DNA of 57,683 nt from Bacteroidota bacterium (GTDB lineage Bacteria > Bacteroidota > Ignavibacteria > OLB7): positions 1 through 57,683 of the forward strand of contig JAFDZV010000002.1 in assembly GCA_018266795.1 (NCBI GenBank), read 5' to 3'. The notes beneath the pieces are model-generated. The model did no database searches and had not been told where the DNA came from. It was given only the letters and a program-made list of their open reading frames with translations. Positions 25,381 through 33,909 of the stretch are shown piece by piece. The position numbers and the translations under genes were made by a program. Each line of letters begins with the position of its first letter. The stretch's first letter is position 1.

Positions 25381-27597
25381 ATGCAGCACCAGACAGTGCG
25401 GACGGCAGCCGTAGTTGCAATCCTGATATTCATCGCATCCCTTCGTGCATCGGCGCAGCCGGCACCATTCCCGCTGAAGCCGGGCATGGCCGCAGTAACC
25501 TGCGGTGCAAATTCCTCCGATTCCGTTCCGCACTTCGTTCTCGGCGTTATCGACGCGCGGAATCCTCCTCTTGCGAAGCTTGGAGTAAACTGGGAAGCCC
25601 CCATGTATCATGGCCCGGGCGACTCCTGGACGCTTGCCAATCTCGGCCAGGTATTCGGCATCTGTCTGGACGCCGATGGCAATATCTATACCACGGCCAG
25701 CTCCAGTTACGCCGATGATCAATTTGGACCCGGCGGCCCCGGCGGGATCTACCGCATCGATGGCCGTACGGGTGCCATCTCCGTGTTTGCCCGCCTCCCC
25801 AACTCAACCGTCAATCACACGCCGGCGCTGGGAAACATCTGCTACGATCACCTTCACAACCAATTGCTGGTAACGAACTTCGAGGATGGCCGGATCTATC
25901 GCCTCGCGCGCGACGGCACGCTGCTGGAGACGTTCGATCCGATGCGGCCGGATGACGGCACGCCGGGCTTCGCGCCGCTCGGCGAACGTCCGTGGGGGAT
26001 AGGCGTCTTCGGCACGACGGTCTACTACGGCGTCTGGTGCAACGACGTGGGGCGCACGAATGGGAACGCCACGCCGAACATCATCCGCGCCGTGGACCTC
26101 AATGCCTCCGGAGCATTCGTGCCGGCAAGCGACCGCCTGGAGATAACGCTTCCCTTCATCTCAACCCAGTATCGCTTCTCCTCCCCAGTCGCCAGCATCA
26201 ATTTCTCCACGGAGGGGAAGATGCTTGTTGCCGAGAGGTCGATGGCAGGCGGCGAGAATCCCAGCGCCCACGCATCGCGCGTGCTTGAATACAGCGGAAC
26301 GCCCGGGAACTGGGGAGCACCCACCGTGATCCTGATCGGCTTTTACAACAATGGGTTTGGCTCGCACACCAACTGCGCGGGAGGTGCGGATTACGAGTAT
26401 GGCGGATACAGCCCCGGAACCGGTACGATGCGTGGCTGCGACAGCGCCATCTGGGCCACCGGGGATGCGCTCCGGTATCCCGGCAGCAATCCCGACGGCG
26501 GCCGGGGAATGGTCTACGGCATGACCCGCGTTCCGGCTGCCGGCAATACCACGGCAACACTGGCTGCGACGAGCTACTTCGTGGACTTCGACATGGATAC
26601 GCTGACGAGCATGAAGACGCAGATCGGCGCCGTGGCGATCCTGAGGCCCTGCTTCCTGAGCGACACCTCCGCGATATGTGCCGGCGACAGCGTGCAGCTC
26701 ACACCGCCGCCTGCGGCCGCGTACCGGTGGGATCCAACGCCGGGGCTGAGCTGTTACGACTGCAGCGCACCTGTGGCGTCACCCTCGGCAACCACCACGT
26801 ATCGCGTGAGCATGACAACGTCGGCCGGTGTTTCAGAGCGCGACTCCTTCGTGGTGGTGGTGCTGCCAACCGGCACGGTGCACATCAGCGCAGGGCCGGA
26901 GCGGCAGGAGTCCAGCGAAAGCGTGATTGTGCCGATCGTGCTTGGCGAGTCCGTGGTCACCGAGAAGATCGATCGCTTCTCGATCACGCTGGACTACGAT
27001 CCCGCCTGCCTGACGCCTGCAAACATTGCTCCCTCCGCACTCCCCACGCTTACCGCCGGAACACTGACCGCGGGCTGGCAGGTAGCGGCAACCAATACGC
27101 CCCCCGGACATATGGAGCTTGCGTTCACGGCCCCACCAACCGCAATCTATCTCGGAGGGCCGGGCACGCTTGCCACACTCCGCTTCACTCCCTATCTCAC
27201 GGGCGATGACCGCTCATGGCTCAGGCTTGGCGTGACGATGCTGACGAACCCCTGCAGGGAACTGGATGCGCGCGGCGATACGGTTGTCTATGCAGTGTGC
27301 GGCGGCCGCTATCGGATGATCGAGCTGTTGCCGGCAGGCTCAACGCTGGATCAGAATCATCCCAACCCATTCAATCCCGCAACGGTGATTCCGTTCTCCC
27401 TCGCCGCCGCGGGGCACGTGAGACTGGAGATCTACAACGAGCTTGGAAAGCTTGTGGCGGTTCCGCTGGATGCCGATCTGCCGGCCGCACGGCACCAGGT
27501 GGAGTGGGATGCGTCGGCGTTCCCATCGGGAGTATACACCTGCCGGCTGCAGGCAGGCTCCTGGATTGCCGAGCGGAGGATGGTGTTGCGAAAGTAG
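25381..27597 (+). CDS. Secreted T9SS propeller protein, paralogue B
   Basis: 738 residues. Sec signal VRTAAVVAILIFIASLRASA. The first 420 residues resemble an NHL/SMP-30-type beta-propeller (FGICLDADGNIYTTASS, GGIYRIDGRTGAISVFA, LGNICYDHLHNQLLVTNFEDGRIYRLARDG, RPWGIGVFGTTVYYGVW). Then a PKD-like module (CAGDSVQLTPPPAAAYRWDPTPGLSCYDC), a cohesin-like domain, and a T9SS sorting domain (NHPNPFNPATVIPFSLAAAG...FPSGVYTCRLQ). The second half is homologous to 23477-24634. Likely surface-displayed; ligand unknown. A terminator lies 50 nt downstream. Confidence 0.82.
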   Translation: MQHQTVRTAAVVAILIFIASLRASAQPAPFPLKPGMAAVTCGANSSDSVPHFVLGVIDARNPPLAKLGVNWEAPMYHGPGDSWTLANLGQVFGICLDADGNIYTTASSSYADDQFGPGGPGGIYRIDGRTGAISVFARLPNSTVNHTPALGNICYDHLHNQLLVTNFEDGRIYRLARDGTLLETFDPMRPDDGTPGFAPLGERPWGIGVFGTTVYYGVWCNDVGRTNGNATPNIIRAVDLNASGAFVPASDRLEITLPFISTQYRFSSPVASINFSTEGKMLVAERSMAGGENPSAHASRVLEYSGTPGNWGAPTVILIGFYNNGFGSHTNCAGGADYEYGGYSPGTGTMRGCDSAIWATGDALRYPGSNPDGGRGMVYGMTRVPAAGNTTATLAATSYFVDFDMDTLTSMKTQIGAVAILRPCFLSDTSAICAGDSVQLTPPPAAAYRWDPTPGLSCYDCSAPVASPSATTTYRVSMTTSAGVSERDSFVVVVLPTGTVHISAGPERQESSESVIVPIVLGESVVTEKIDRFSITLDYDPACLTPANIAPSALPTLTAGTLTAGWQVAATNTPPGHMELAFTAPPTAIYLGGPGTLATLRFTPYLTGDDRSWLRLGVTMLTNPCRELDARGDTVVYAVCGGRYRMIELLPAGSTLDQNHPNPFNPATVIPFSLAAAGHVRLEIYNELGKLVAVPLDADLPAARHQVEWDASAFPSGVYTCRLQAGSWIAERRMVLRK

Positions 27598-27646
27598 ATG
27601 CTGCACGGGGCTGCAGCGTTCGACGATCGCTCTGCCGGCATACACA

Positions 27647-27673
27647 ACGGCCTCCGGGGAAACCGGAGGCCGT
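27647..27673 (+). terminator. Terminator after T9SS paralogue B
   Basis: ACGGCCTCCGG-GGAAA-CCGGAGGCCGT, 11-bp perfect stem, then TGATT. Confidence 0.75.
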
Positions 27674-27749
27674 TGATTCATCGGGCCGGTCGGTCGGTGC
27701 GCGTGCAACAACTGCCACACCGGATTGAACAACGTGGCTGTCGTCGGTC

Positions 27750-27760
27750 GGGGGGGGGGG
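27750..27760. repeat. Homopolymer G11 tract
   Basis: Eleven consecutive G between the T9SS gene and the convergent Cys-rich gene (stop 27812). Intergenic; length likely to vary. Confidence 0.7.
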
Positions 27761-27811
27761 CGGCAAGGCCGTGCTCTTCTCTCACTACGGCTGGTCCGCA
27801 TCCGCACCCGA

Positions 27812-28219
27812 CTACGGCGCGCAGGGCGACGGACCGGGTGTAATCTGTATGATGCAGTTATGCGGGAACAGACAGACGCGCGCGCAGCAGCCGGGCGCCA
27901 TGGTGATCACCGGCGTGCAGGCCGGCTCCGGCGGCGTTGGCGGGAACGCATACAGAATGCCGCCGATACTCTTTACCGCATGGATCACCGTCCCCGGCGC
28001 AACACCAACCATCACCGTGGCTCCGGGGCCAACGGCAATCGGTGGAAGCGCCGGGGTCGCGTTCAGATTTACCGTCAACGGGCAGGGGGTCTTGTTCTGA
28101 ATCTGAAGAATGCCCCCCGGACACGATGGTTGCGCAACGGCCTTCTGCGTTGCAACGAGCGCGGCCAGCGCAAAGAGCGCCAGCACCATCACGACTGCGA
28201 TGTGAATTCGTCTGGACAT
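27812..28219 (-). CDS. Small Cys-rich secreted protein, paralogue 4
   Basis: 135 residues. Sec signal AVVMVLALFALAALVATQKAVA-QP. The mature part shows QIQNKTPCPLTVNLNA, a GPGATVMVG turn, SIGGILYAFPPTPPEPACTPVITMAPGCCARVCLFPHNCIIQI and ends PSPCAP. Compared with paralogue 1, the N-x-T-x-C and CC-x(2)-VC-x(5)-C-x-I-x-I signatures are kept but the central Asp of the core is lost. GGAG precedes ATG. Bipartite motif copy 4 lies 144-173 nt upstream. Function unknown. Confidence 0.72.
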   Translation of the reverse strand: MSRRIHIAVVMVLALFALAALVATQKAVAQPSCPGGILQIQNKTPCPLTVNLNATPALPPIAVGPGATVMVGVAPGTVIHAVKSIGGILYAFPPTPPEPACTPVITMAPGCCARVCLFPHNCIIQITPGPSPCAP

Positions 28220-28362
28220 GGTTCGTACTCCGTCCAAATGGGTGAATGAATATTCCCGAACGCGGTTCGCGGCATGCGCGCGCACGTATCCATCGGCGCA
28301 CGTCACCTGCCGGAACGCGCCCGCTTCGTGCACAACGGAGCACCACGACGCCTCCGTAGCCA

Positions 28363-28392
28363 TAAGAGGAGCGGCTCCCGCAACTGTGGACA
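28363..28392. promoter_or_regulatory. Bipartite motif TAAGAGGA-N16-TGGACA, copy 4
   Basis: TAAGAGGA 28363-28370, TGGACA 28387-28392. Upstream of the minus-strand Cys-rich gene starting at 28219. Confidence 0.5.
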
Positions 28393-29081
28393 TCGGGCAT
28401 ACTACGTGCGATCGCAGCCGAACGGCTACGGCGCGTTCGGACCAACACGGACTGGCGGTGCCATGCATGCCGATCCCGGCAACTCCGCTATACCGCCGGT
28501 GCATATCGCTCCGTGCGCGGAACACCCGCCCCCACACACCGGCACACGAATGGCAACGGCACAGGGCACCGGTGCAACGCCGCGGGACGATGAGGGGAGC
28601 CGGGCCCCCCTCATCATCCAACGAGCGCGGATGCAGTAGTTCGAGCGGCCGTACACGGCCGCTCACGCATGCATCACAATGGAAATGTCGCGGCCGCGCG
28701 CGCAACCGCTCGTACGTGAATGTCGCTCGGGAAGTGGGTCTGGGGTGGCGAACGCAGCAATCGACCAACAGGGTTGCCTTATTGTTGCCCGCGAACCAGG
28801 CCGCGGTTCAACGGTATGAATCATACGGCAGGCTGCGCTCCGCGGGTGTACGGGGCGTGCCTGCACCGATTTTCAACATGCACGGAATTGTTTCGCGAAC
28901 CGGCATGCAGGACGCCCGCCCGGATGCAACGGGCGTTCGCGCTTCATCGCACGCGGGAAATTGATGACGCCCGCAACGCCGCTTCGAGGTTCGTTCGATC
29001 GTGGTGCGGTTCGATGCCGGCATCCGCCTCGCACGTCTGCGAGGCATCGCAGGCCCGGGAGATCCGGACTCCTGCAGTGAG

Positions 29082-29111
29082 TAAGAGGATTTTGGCGGTG
29101 CATTCTGGACA
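29082..29111. promoter_or_regulatory. Bipartite motif TAAGAGGA-N16-TGGACA, copy 5
   Basis: TAAGAGGA 29082-29089, TGGACA 29106-29111. No annotated gene starts within 700 bp on the minus side; a hairpin lies at 28912-28936. Confidence 0.45.
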
Positions 29112-29383
29112 TCGCACGCAACGCGGCGTGTGTTCGATACCGAATGGCGATACGAAGGAGGTTGCGGCGGCAATGCCGAAGGCAATCTCCATCCAGATAC
29201 ATGAAGCTCCCACACCTCTGCCCGCGGGCACAGCACACACAGGGCCGGCACACATATCGTCGGGGAAGTGCAATGCATACCGGCCCCGCGGCAATCACAG
29301 ATCCAGTGCGGCAATCGCGGCGATCGCGCCCATCCACTCGAGCGGAAGAACGCTCCGGCGCATCCGCTCTGTTCTCAACCGGC

Positions 29384-29806
29384 TCACGGGCGGCACGGAG
29401 GCGCTGCGGTCGAGTTCGAAATGATCACTCGACAGTTGGTCGGGTCGTAACAGACATCCACGCAACAGCTTGCCCCGGTCAGGTAGAAATTGGTGACACA
29501 GCCTGCGCCGTTCACCGCATACGTATTGCCTGCCGCACTATTGCAGCCAACGAACACCGTGCCGTTCGGGATACCGACGATCTGCGCGCCGGCCGGTGGA
29601 ACCGTTGCGCTGTACACGTTCAACGCATTGTCCACGAGGTCCAGCCGCATCGTGCAGGTGGTGTTGTTTACAATGTTCGCTACACCCATGCAGCCGTTCG
29701 GCCAGGCGACCTGTGCCTGCGCTGTAGAGTGGGCCATGAGAAGAATTCCAGCCGCCAGAAACGCGGCCAGCGACGCGACGCTTCGATTCAGCATTGTTCC
29801 AGTCAT
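29384..29806 (-). CDS. Small Cys-rich secreted protein, paralogue 5
   Basis: 140 residues. Sec signal SVASLAAFLAAGILLMAHSTAQA-QV. The mature part reads IVNNTTCTMRLDLVDNALNVYSATVPPAGAQIVGIPNGT, keeping the N-x-T-x-C-x(3)-L-x-LVD core, and GASCCVDVCYDPTNCRVIIS, keeping the CC-x(2)-VCYDP-x-x-C-x-I-x-I tail; it lacks the TPC segment. GGAG lies about 8 nt before ATG 29806; an in-frame ATG at 29830 is possible. An 8+3+8 palindrome (29897-29915) rather than the bipartite motif lies upstream. Function unknown. Confidence 0.72.
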   Translation of the reverse strand: MTGTMLNRSVASLAAFLAAGILLMAHSTAQAQVAWPNGCMGVANIVNNTTCTMRLDLVDNALNVYSATVPPAGAQIVGIPNGTVFVGCNSAAGNTYAVNGAGCVTNFYLTGASCCVDVCYDPTNCRVIISNSTAAPPCRP

Positions 29807-29896
29807 CGAGTTACTCCGGTTGTGGTTCATTGACCATGAATGATTGAGACGGGGGATGATGATTTCGATATGCGCCGGTCGAACAGGGACTCCCAC

Positions 29897-29915
29897 TATA
29901 TCGTATCACGATATA
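29897..29915. promoter_or_regulatory. Palindromic operator-like site
   Basis: TATATCGT-ATC-ACGATATA, perfect 8+3+8 inverted repeat, 91 bp upstream of the ATG of the minus-strand gene at 29384-29806. The regulator is not identifiable. Confidence 0.5.
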
Positions 29916-30634
29916 CATCGGGACGCCGTTGTAGAGAGACGAACGGGAGTTGTGGGATGTCACGTGGAATGAAGTGGATCAGTTGTTTCATCGGGCACGG
30001 AACCCGGCCATCGCGCCACGGTGCACGTGCGGAGCCGGTCTGCACTATCCGAATGTTCGGAACGGCTTGAAGCGCGCCCCGCCCCGGGACAACGACAACG
30101 CAGCAACGTTGTTCGCCTTCGGCGCCGGACATTCCATATGATGGCGCGTACAACGAGAGAGTTTCGCACCGTCCAGACAACGGCATGTCCGGCGCGGGTG
30201 CGGCAGCAGCTCAGAGACAGATGGCTGAACGGATCATCGAGGGCGATTCTCGGGGATAACAGCCGGGCGCTCGCGCTGCCTGGAAGTCATTTCCGCTCGA
30301 GACGAGATCACGCACGCGGCATCGGCCCGCATCGCGGCAGCCTGGGCACCGGTATCTCCGCAACCGATCGGGGCTGAAGGTCCGTCCTGCCGGCAGCGGC
30401 TCCGAATGCTCTCCGGAGCGGCTGCACGGCATCCGCGGGGGAGCGTGTACGCGGCTTGGTCCGGACCTGAGCATTCCCAACACAACAGAGCATTGTTCCC
30501 CGCCGTTCGGCTGTTCCTGCAACTGACCAACAACTACAGCGAGCCGCAGGCGAGTGTACAAAGAACCAGCCCCTTGGTTACGAGAGGCCGCAGATTACGA
30601 GATCAGCTTGTTGTCAGGAGCTTCAACCTTCATA

Positions 30635-30664
30635 TAAGAGGTTTTACCCAAAGCGCATTGGACA
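30635..30664. promoter_or_regulatory. Bipartite motif TAAGAGGT-N16-TGGACA, copy 6
   Basis: TAAGAGGT 30635-30642 (one mismatch), TGGACA 30659-30664, 16-nt spacer. It ends 68 bp upstream of the iolB start on the plus strand. Confidence 0.45.
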
Positions 30665-30732
30665 ACAGTTGAGCGAATCTTGCTACCTTCCATGCCGACC
30701 GGGTTTCTTCAATCGAGTCAATACCAACGCAC

Positions 30733-31527
30733 ATGGCAGAGCATAGCTGGCTTATCCGCAATACGGCCGCGCGCAAGGGCCGCTCGGTGTTCGTGACACC
30801 GGCTACCAACGACTTCAAGTACCTGTCGGCCGCGCGCATCCTCCTGGACGCGGCACATCCCAGCATCACGGCGCACAACGCAGGCGCCGAGACCACATTG
30901 CTGGTACTGCACGGCACCGGGCGCGTACGAGTGGGCGGTCACATCTTCAACGTATCCCGATTCGACGGCGTCTATGTGCCGCGCGACGAGGAGTTCATCG
31001 TGGAGACCGATACGGCGCTGGACATACTGGAGGGAAGCGCTCCCACGGATATGATATTCCCGGCCGCACACGCACGCCACGAGGAGACGCGTACGCAGGA
31101 GGGGATGCATCTGAACGTAGGGGGCGAATCCACGTCTCGCGAGATATTCAAGGCAGTGGCGGAGAATGTTCCCGGAGCAAAGCTCCTGACCGGCGTAACG
31201 ATGTCCAAGCCGGGCAACTGGACAAGCTGGCCTCCGCACGAGCATGCCGCGACACAGGAGGAACTGTATGTTTTCTTCGACATGCCGCGCCCCGGTTTCG
31301 GCACACAGTTCGTGTACACGGATATGAACAACCCTGAGCTGATTGCGCCTGTGTACGAGAACGATGCCGTGGTGCTGGTGAAGGGGTACCACCCCAACGT
31401 TGCCGCGCCGGGCTACCCGATCAATTTCGCATGGATCCTCTGCTCACTGGAAGATCTTACCTGGCGCAAGGTTGGCGGCGTCAATGTCCAGCCGGAATTC
31501 CAACGGACGGAGACGGGCCTGCGATAA
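30733..31527 (+). CDS. iolB: 5-deoxy-glucuronate isomerase
   Basis: 264 residues, a two-cupin protein of the IolB/KduI family. It isomerises 5-deoxy-D-glucuronate to 2-deoxy-5-keto-D-gluconate in myo-inositol breakdown. The metal-binding C-terminal cupin is clear: KPGNWTSWPPHEHAATQEELYVFFDMPRPGFGTQFVY gives His-x-His, Glu and the Gln/Tyr region, and VVLVKGYHPNVAAPGYPINFAW gives the late metal His. No other iol genes are in the window. No Shine-Dalgarno. A perfect hairpin terminator follows. Confidence 0.9.
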   Translation: MAEHSWLIRNTAARKGRSVFVTPATNDFKYLSAARILLDAAHPSITAHNAGAETTLLVLHGTGRVRVGGHIFNVSRFDGVYVPRDEEFIVETDTALDILEGSAPTDMIFPAAHARHEETRTQEGMHLNVGGESTSREIFKAVAENVPGAKLLTGVTMSKPGNWTSWPPHEHAATQEELYVFFDMPRPGFGTQFVYTDMNNPELIAPVYENDAVVLVKGYHPNVAAPGYPINFAWILCSLEDLTWRKVGGVNVQPEFQRTETGLR

Positions 31528-31585
31528 CAGATCGCCGGGCCGGATATTCGTTTCGGGAATATCCCGCGAAAGAATTTCGTGCAAC

Positions 31586-31623
31586 AATCAATAGGGAGCA
31601 CACAGTAGTGCTCCCTATTGATT
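31586..31623 (+). terminator. Terminator after iolB
   Basis: AATCAATAGGGAGCAC-ACAGTA-GTGCTCCCTATTGATT, a 16-bp perfect stem followed by TATTGC. Confidence 0.85.
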
Positions 31624-32425
31624 TATTGCAAACCCGGTTACGGTAAATTCCGAAACGGAAATCAGTTGCAGCAGGGATCGTAGTACGACATATAGATCGG
31701 GCGCACCTGCCACCAGAACCAGTCGACCCGCAGCCACTTCAGGCAGAAGCACCAGCAGCCGCGCTGTTATCGTGAATGCAGAAGTATTGGAGCAGTACGA
31801 GGGTTGGCGCACGACCGGACGATTGTGCGACTATTCGAGCAATTGCATTTCCTTGTTTTCACACTCATGCATCACTACGCGCAGCAACACGCGCCGCCGT
31901 TGATTCACCGATGAAGGTATCGGCATTACGGGCCGCGACACGGCGCGGAATTCTCCGTCATCGGCCTCACCGAATGCCTGCCGCGCTCGTGTGCAGGCCA
32001 GTCACCCTCTCTCCACCGGCGCCTGGCTATCACAAAAACAGCCGAATCCGCGCGCGATCGCGGATCCTGCACATATCTGTGTTGCACAGGAACTTTTCTA
32101 TGACTGATACCGTTATGGAGGTAGATCACGCCTGCAGTGCCACACGATACAAGGACGGCACTGCAATCCGGATCAGGAAGCTCTCGCGAGCACACGTGCC
32201 CGCTGGAGAAGCCAGGATGGCCCTCCATCCTCCCTTGAAGTGATGAGCAATTGGACGTTCCTAGCCGCGTGGCACAAGGCGGAATGCAGACAGGTGCGCC
32301 GCGCGCTGATAGGAACCGTACAGTGGAATACGCGAGTGAACTGCGGGCGCGATTCGCCCACCGAATACAACTGCGTTGTTCTGCTGGGTATTCGTTCCAT
32401 TCATCGAAGTAAAGGAGACAACGTC
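31624..32425. other. Intergenic, no convincing gene
   Basis: About 800 bp between the iolB terminator and the outer-membrane protein gene. A minus-strand frame at 31662-31766 is Trp/Cys-rich but has no start codon. Contains the promoter and leader of the 32426 gene. Confidence 0.4.
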
Positions 32426-33130
32426 ATGAACGGCAGAATCTGCAAGGCTCTCGCAATTGTTGCACTTGCTGGTGGAGCCGTGTTATCGACAGCAACGGAT
32501 GCAACGGCTCAAATCCGTTTCGGCATGTATGGCGCCGCGAACTACAACACAATCCAGGCGCACATGCAGGATTTCATCCCCGGCATCGGGGGCGGGCCGC
32601 TATCCTCGAACGACTTCAATGGCTCAACCGGCATCGGTGCCTACGCCGGACTGCTGGGTGCATATATGATCGACGACAGAGTTGCAACGGTGCTTCGTGC
32701 ATCGTATGACCAGCGCAACGCCGAGATGGAGACAAACGGCAGTAAGCTCGCGACTCATCTGTCATACATTACGATCCAGCCCGGCATCCAGGTAAATCTT
32801 GGCGATTCGCCGCTCCACCTGATGGTGGGTCCGACGATGGGCATCAAGCTGGCAGGTAATTACACGTACACGGCCCCGGTGACGGAGCCCTCCCAGGACG
32901 TCAACAACGGAAGGATCAACAACGTCCGCTCCGTCGTCTTCGGCGGATGGGGTGGCCTGGGCTACGACTTCACGTTGAACCGGCCCGGCACTCAGGCAGC
33001 ACTGTACCTGACGCCGTTTATCGAAGGCGATTATCTGATCGACCAGATCGATCCTGTTGACCCGGCAAGCACCGCGGTGATGAATACACTCACCGCACGC
33101 CTTGGTCTGCAGGTGACAATGCAGTTCTGA
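32426..33130 (+). CDS. Outer-membrane beta-barrel protein
   Basis: 234 residues with a Sec signal (CKALAIVALAGGAVLSTATDATA-QI). The mature part alternates polar and hydrophobic residues with Gly-Tyr turns: FGMYGAANYNTIQAHM, GIGAYAGLLGAYMIDDRVATVLRASYDQRNAEM, LSYITIQPGIQVNLG, LHLMVGPTMGIKLAGNYTY, GGLGYDFTL, LYLTPFIEGDYLI, and ends LTARLGLQVTMQF with a terminal Phe. This is the style of an OmpA/PorT-like eight-to-ten-stranded barrel (outer-membrane beta-barrel family). AAAGGAG lies 8 nt before ATG. A hairpin terminator follows. Confidence 0.82.
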   Translation: MNGRICKALAIVALAGGAVLSTATDATAQIRFGMYGAANYNTIQAHMQDFIPGIGGGPLSSNDFNGSTGIGAYAGLLGAYMIDDRVATVLRASYDQRNAEMETNGSKLATHLSYITIQPGIQVNLGDSPLHLMVGPTMGIKLAGNYTYTAPVTEPSQDVNNGRINNVRSVVFGGWGGLGYDFTLNRPGTQAALYLTPFIEGDYLIDQIDPVDPASTAVMNTLTARLGLQVTMQF

Positions 33131-33168
33131 TTGCAGCGGCGGACACAACAACACCGCTCAATAACGAT

Positions 33169-33201
33169 GATGGCCGGTATGCCCAATGCGTGCCGGTCAT
33201 C
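33169..33201 (+). terminator. Terminator after outer-membrane protein gene
   Basis: GATGGCCGGTATGC pairs with GCGTGCCGGTCATC over CCAAT, with three G-U pairs. It starts 39 nt after the stop. Confidence 0.6.
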
Positions 33202-33479
33202 GGCGTTTACGGTCCGGCCGCTGGGTGCTGGCTGTCTGCCTGCGCCAACGGCCCCGCACGGCACGCAGCCTCTTCCTTCGCGATGATCACCGGACGGTAT
33301 ATCCCCTCGACGCTGCGCGCAACCTTCATCCACCATGCAGCACGTAGGCTCACCCGCCCTCCACGACCGCATCCCGGCATGGCACTTCCGCATGCCGGTG
33401 CCGCAATGCAACCGGGCACCGCGCCGTCGGGCGCCGTGCCGTCGGGCGGAACGGATCTGCCACCCCCGTAAACTTTTCT

Positions 33480-33522
33480 TTGCCACGTGTTCCCGATCGC
33501 CTTATATTACCGATCAGTTATA
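33480..33522 (+). promoter_or_regulatory. Promoter and likely ArsR operator
   Basis: TTGCCA (33480-33485), 17 nt, TATATT (33503-33508) form a sigma70-like promoter. Overlapping the -10 box is TATATTACCGATCAGTTATA (33503-33522), an imperfect palindrome centred on GATC, in the style of ArsR operators. The ArsR start codon lies 19 nt downstream. Confidence 0.6.
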
Positions 33523-33540
33523 CAACAAACTGGTTATAGA

Positions 33541-33909
33541 ATGATTACGTCCAACCGTCTCGATGCAACGTTTGCGGCACTCGCCGATCCCACACGCCGG
33601 GCCATCCTTGCCCGGCTGGCAACGGGCGAGGCATCGGTAATGGAACTTGCCGAACCGTTCTCCATGAGTCAGCCCGCGATCTCCAAACATCTGAAGGTGC
33701 TGGAGCGTGCCGGGCTGATTTCGCGCGGCCGTGACGCACAACGCAGGCCATGCCGCATCGAGGCGAAGGCGCTCGAGGAGGCCACGGATTGGCTGGAGAA
33801 CTACCGGCGTCTGTGGGAAGGGAATTTCCAGCGACTCGATGCCCTGCTGGACGAAATGAAGTTCTCCGGGAAGAGGCACAAACGAACACGGAAACAAGGA
33901 GGATCATGA
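33541..33909 (+). CDS. ArsR-family repressor
   Basis: 122 residues with a winged helix: LDATFAALADPTRRAILARLATGEASVMELAEPFSMSQPAISKHLKVLERAGLISRGRDAQRRPCRIEAKALEEATDWLENYRRLWE. This is the ArsR subtype lacking metal-binding Cys that sits upstream of SRPBCC/AHSA1 genes. ATG 33541 is chosen over 33487 because the promoter and operator lie between them. Its stop overlaps the next ATG (ATGA at 33906-33909), so the operon is translationally coupled. Predicted to repress its own operon; the ligand is unknown. Confidence 0.92.
   Translation: MITSNRLDATFAALADPTRRAILARLATGEASVMELAEPFSMSQPAISKHLKVLERAGLISRGRDAQRRPCRIEAKALEEATDWLENYRRLWEGNFQRLDALLDEMKFSGKRHKRTRKQGGS

Larger units (their letters stand above)
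28220..29383. other. Long non-coding stretch with hairpins and two bipartite motifs
   Basis: About 1.16 kb with no convincing protein gene on either strand. It holds motif copies at 28363-28392 and 29082-29111 and three strong hairpins: GATGAGGGG/CCCCTCATC (28589-28615), GAGCGGCCGT/ACGGCCGCTC (28643-28664) and ACGCCCG/CGGGCGT (28912-28936). The last hairpin lies about 145 nt downstream of the 29082 motif when read on the minus strand. Decayed genes or short RNA genes are both possible. Confidence 0.5.
29807..30732. other. Intergenic, no gene seen
   Basis: About 925 bp between the divergent Cys-rich gene and iolB. It holds the palindrome at 29897-29915 and motif copy 6 at 30635-30664. Open frames here are Arg/Pro/Ser-rich and unconvincing. 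Confidence 0.45.

Noticed and set aside
28274-28639. 121-codon plus-strand frame in the gene-free stretch
   Set aside because: Overlaps motif copy 4 and a hairpin, no Shine-Dalgarno, biased composition.
31662-31766. Minus-strand Trp/Cys-rich frame (CWCFCLKWLRVDWFWW...YYDPCCN)
   Set aside because: 35 codons bounded by stops with no usable start codon; the resemblance to Cys-rich family tails is superficial.
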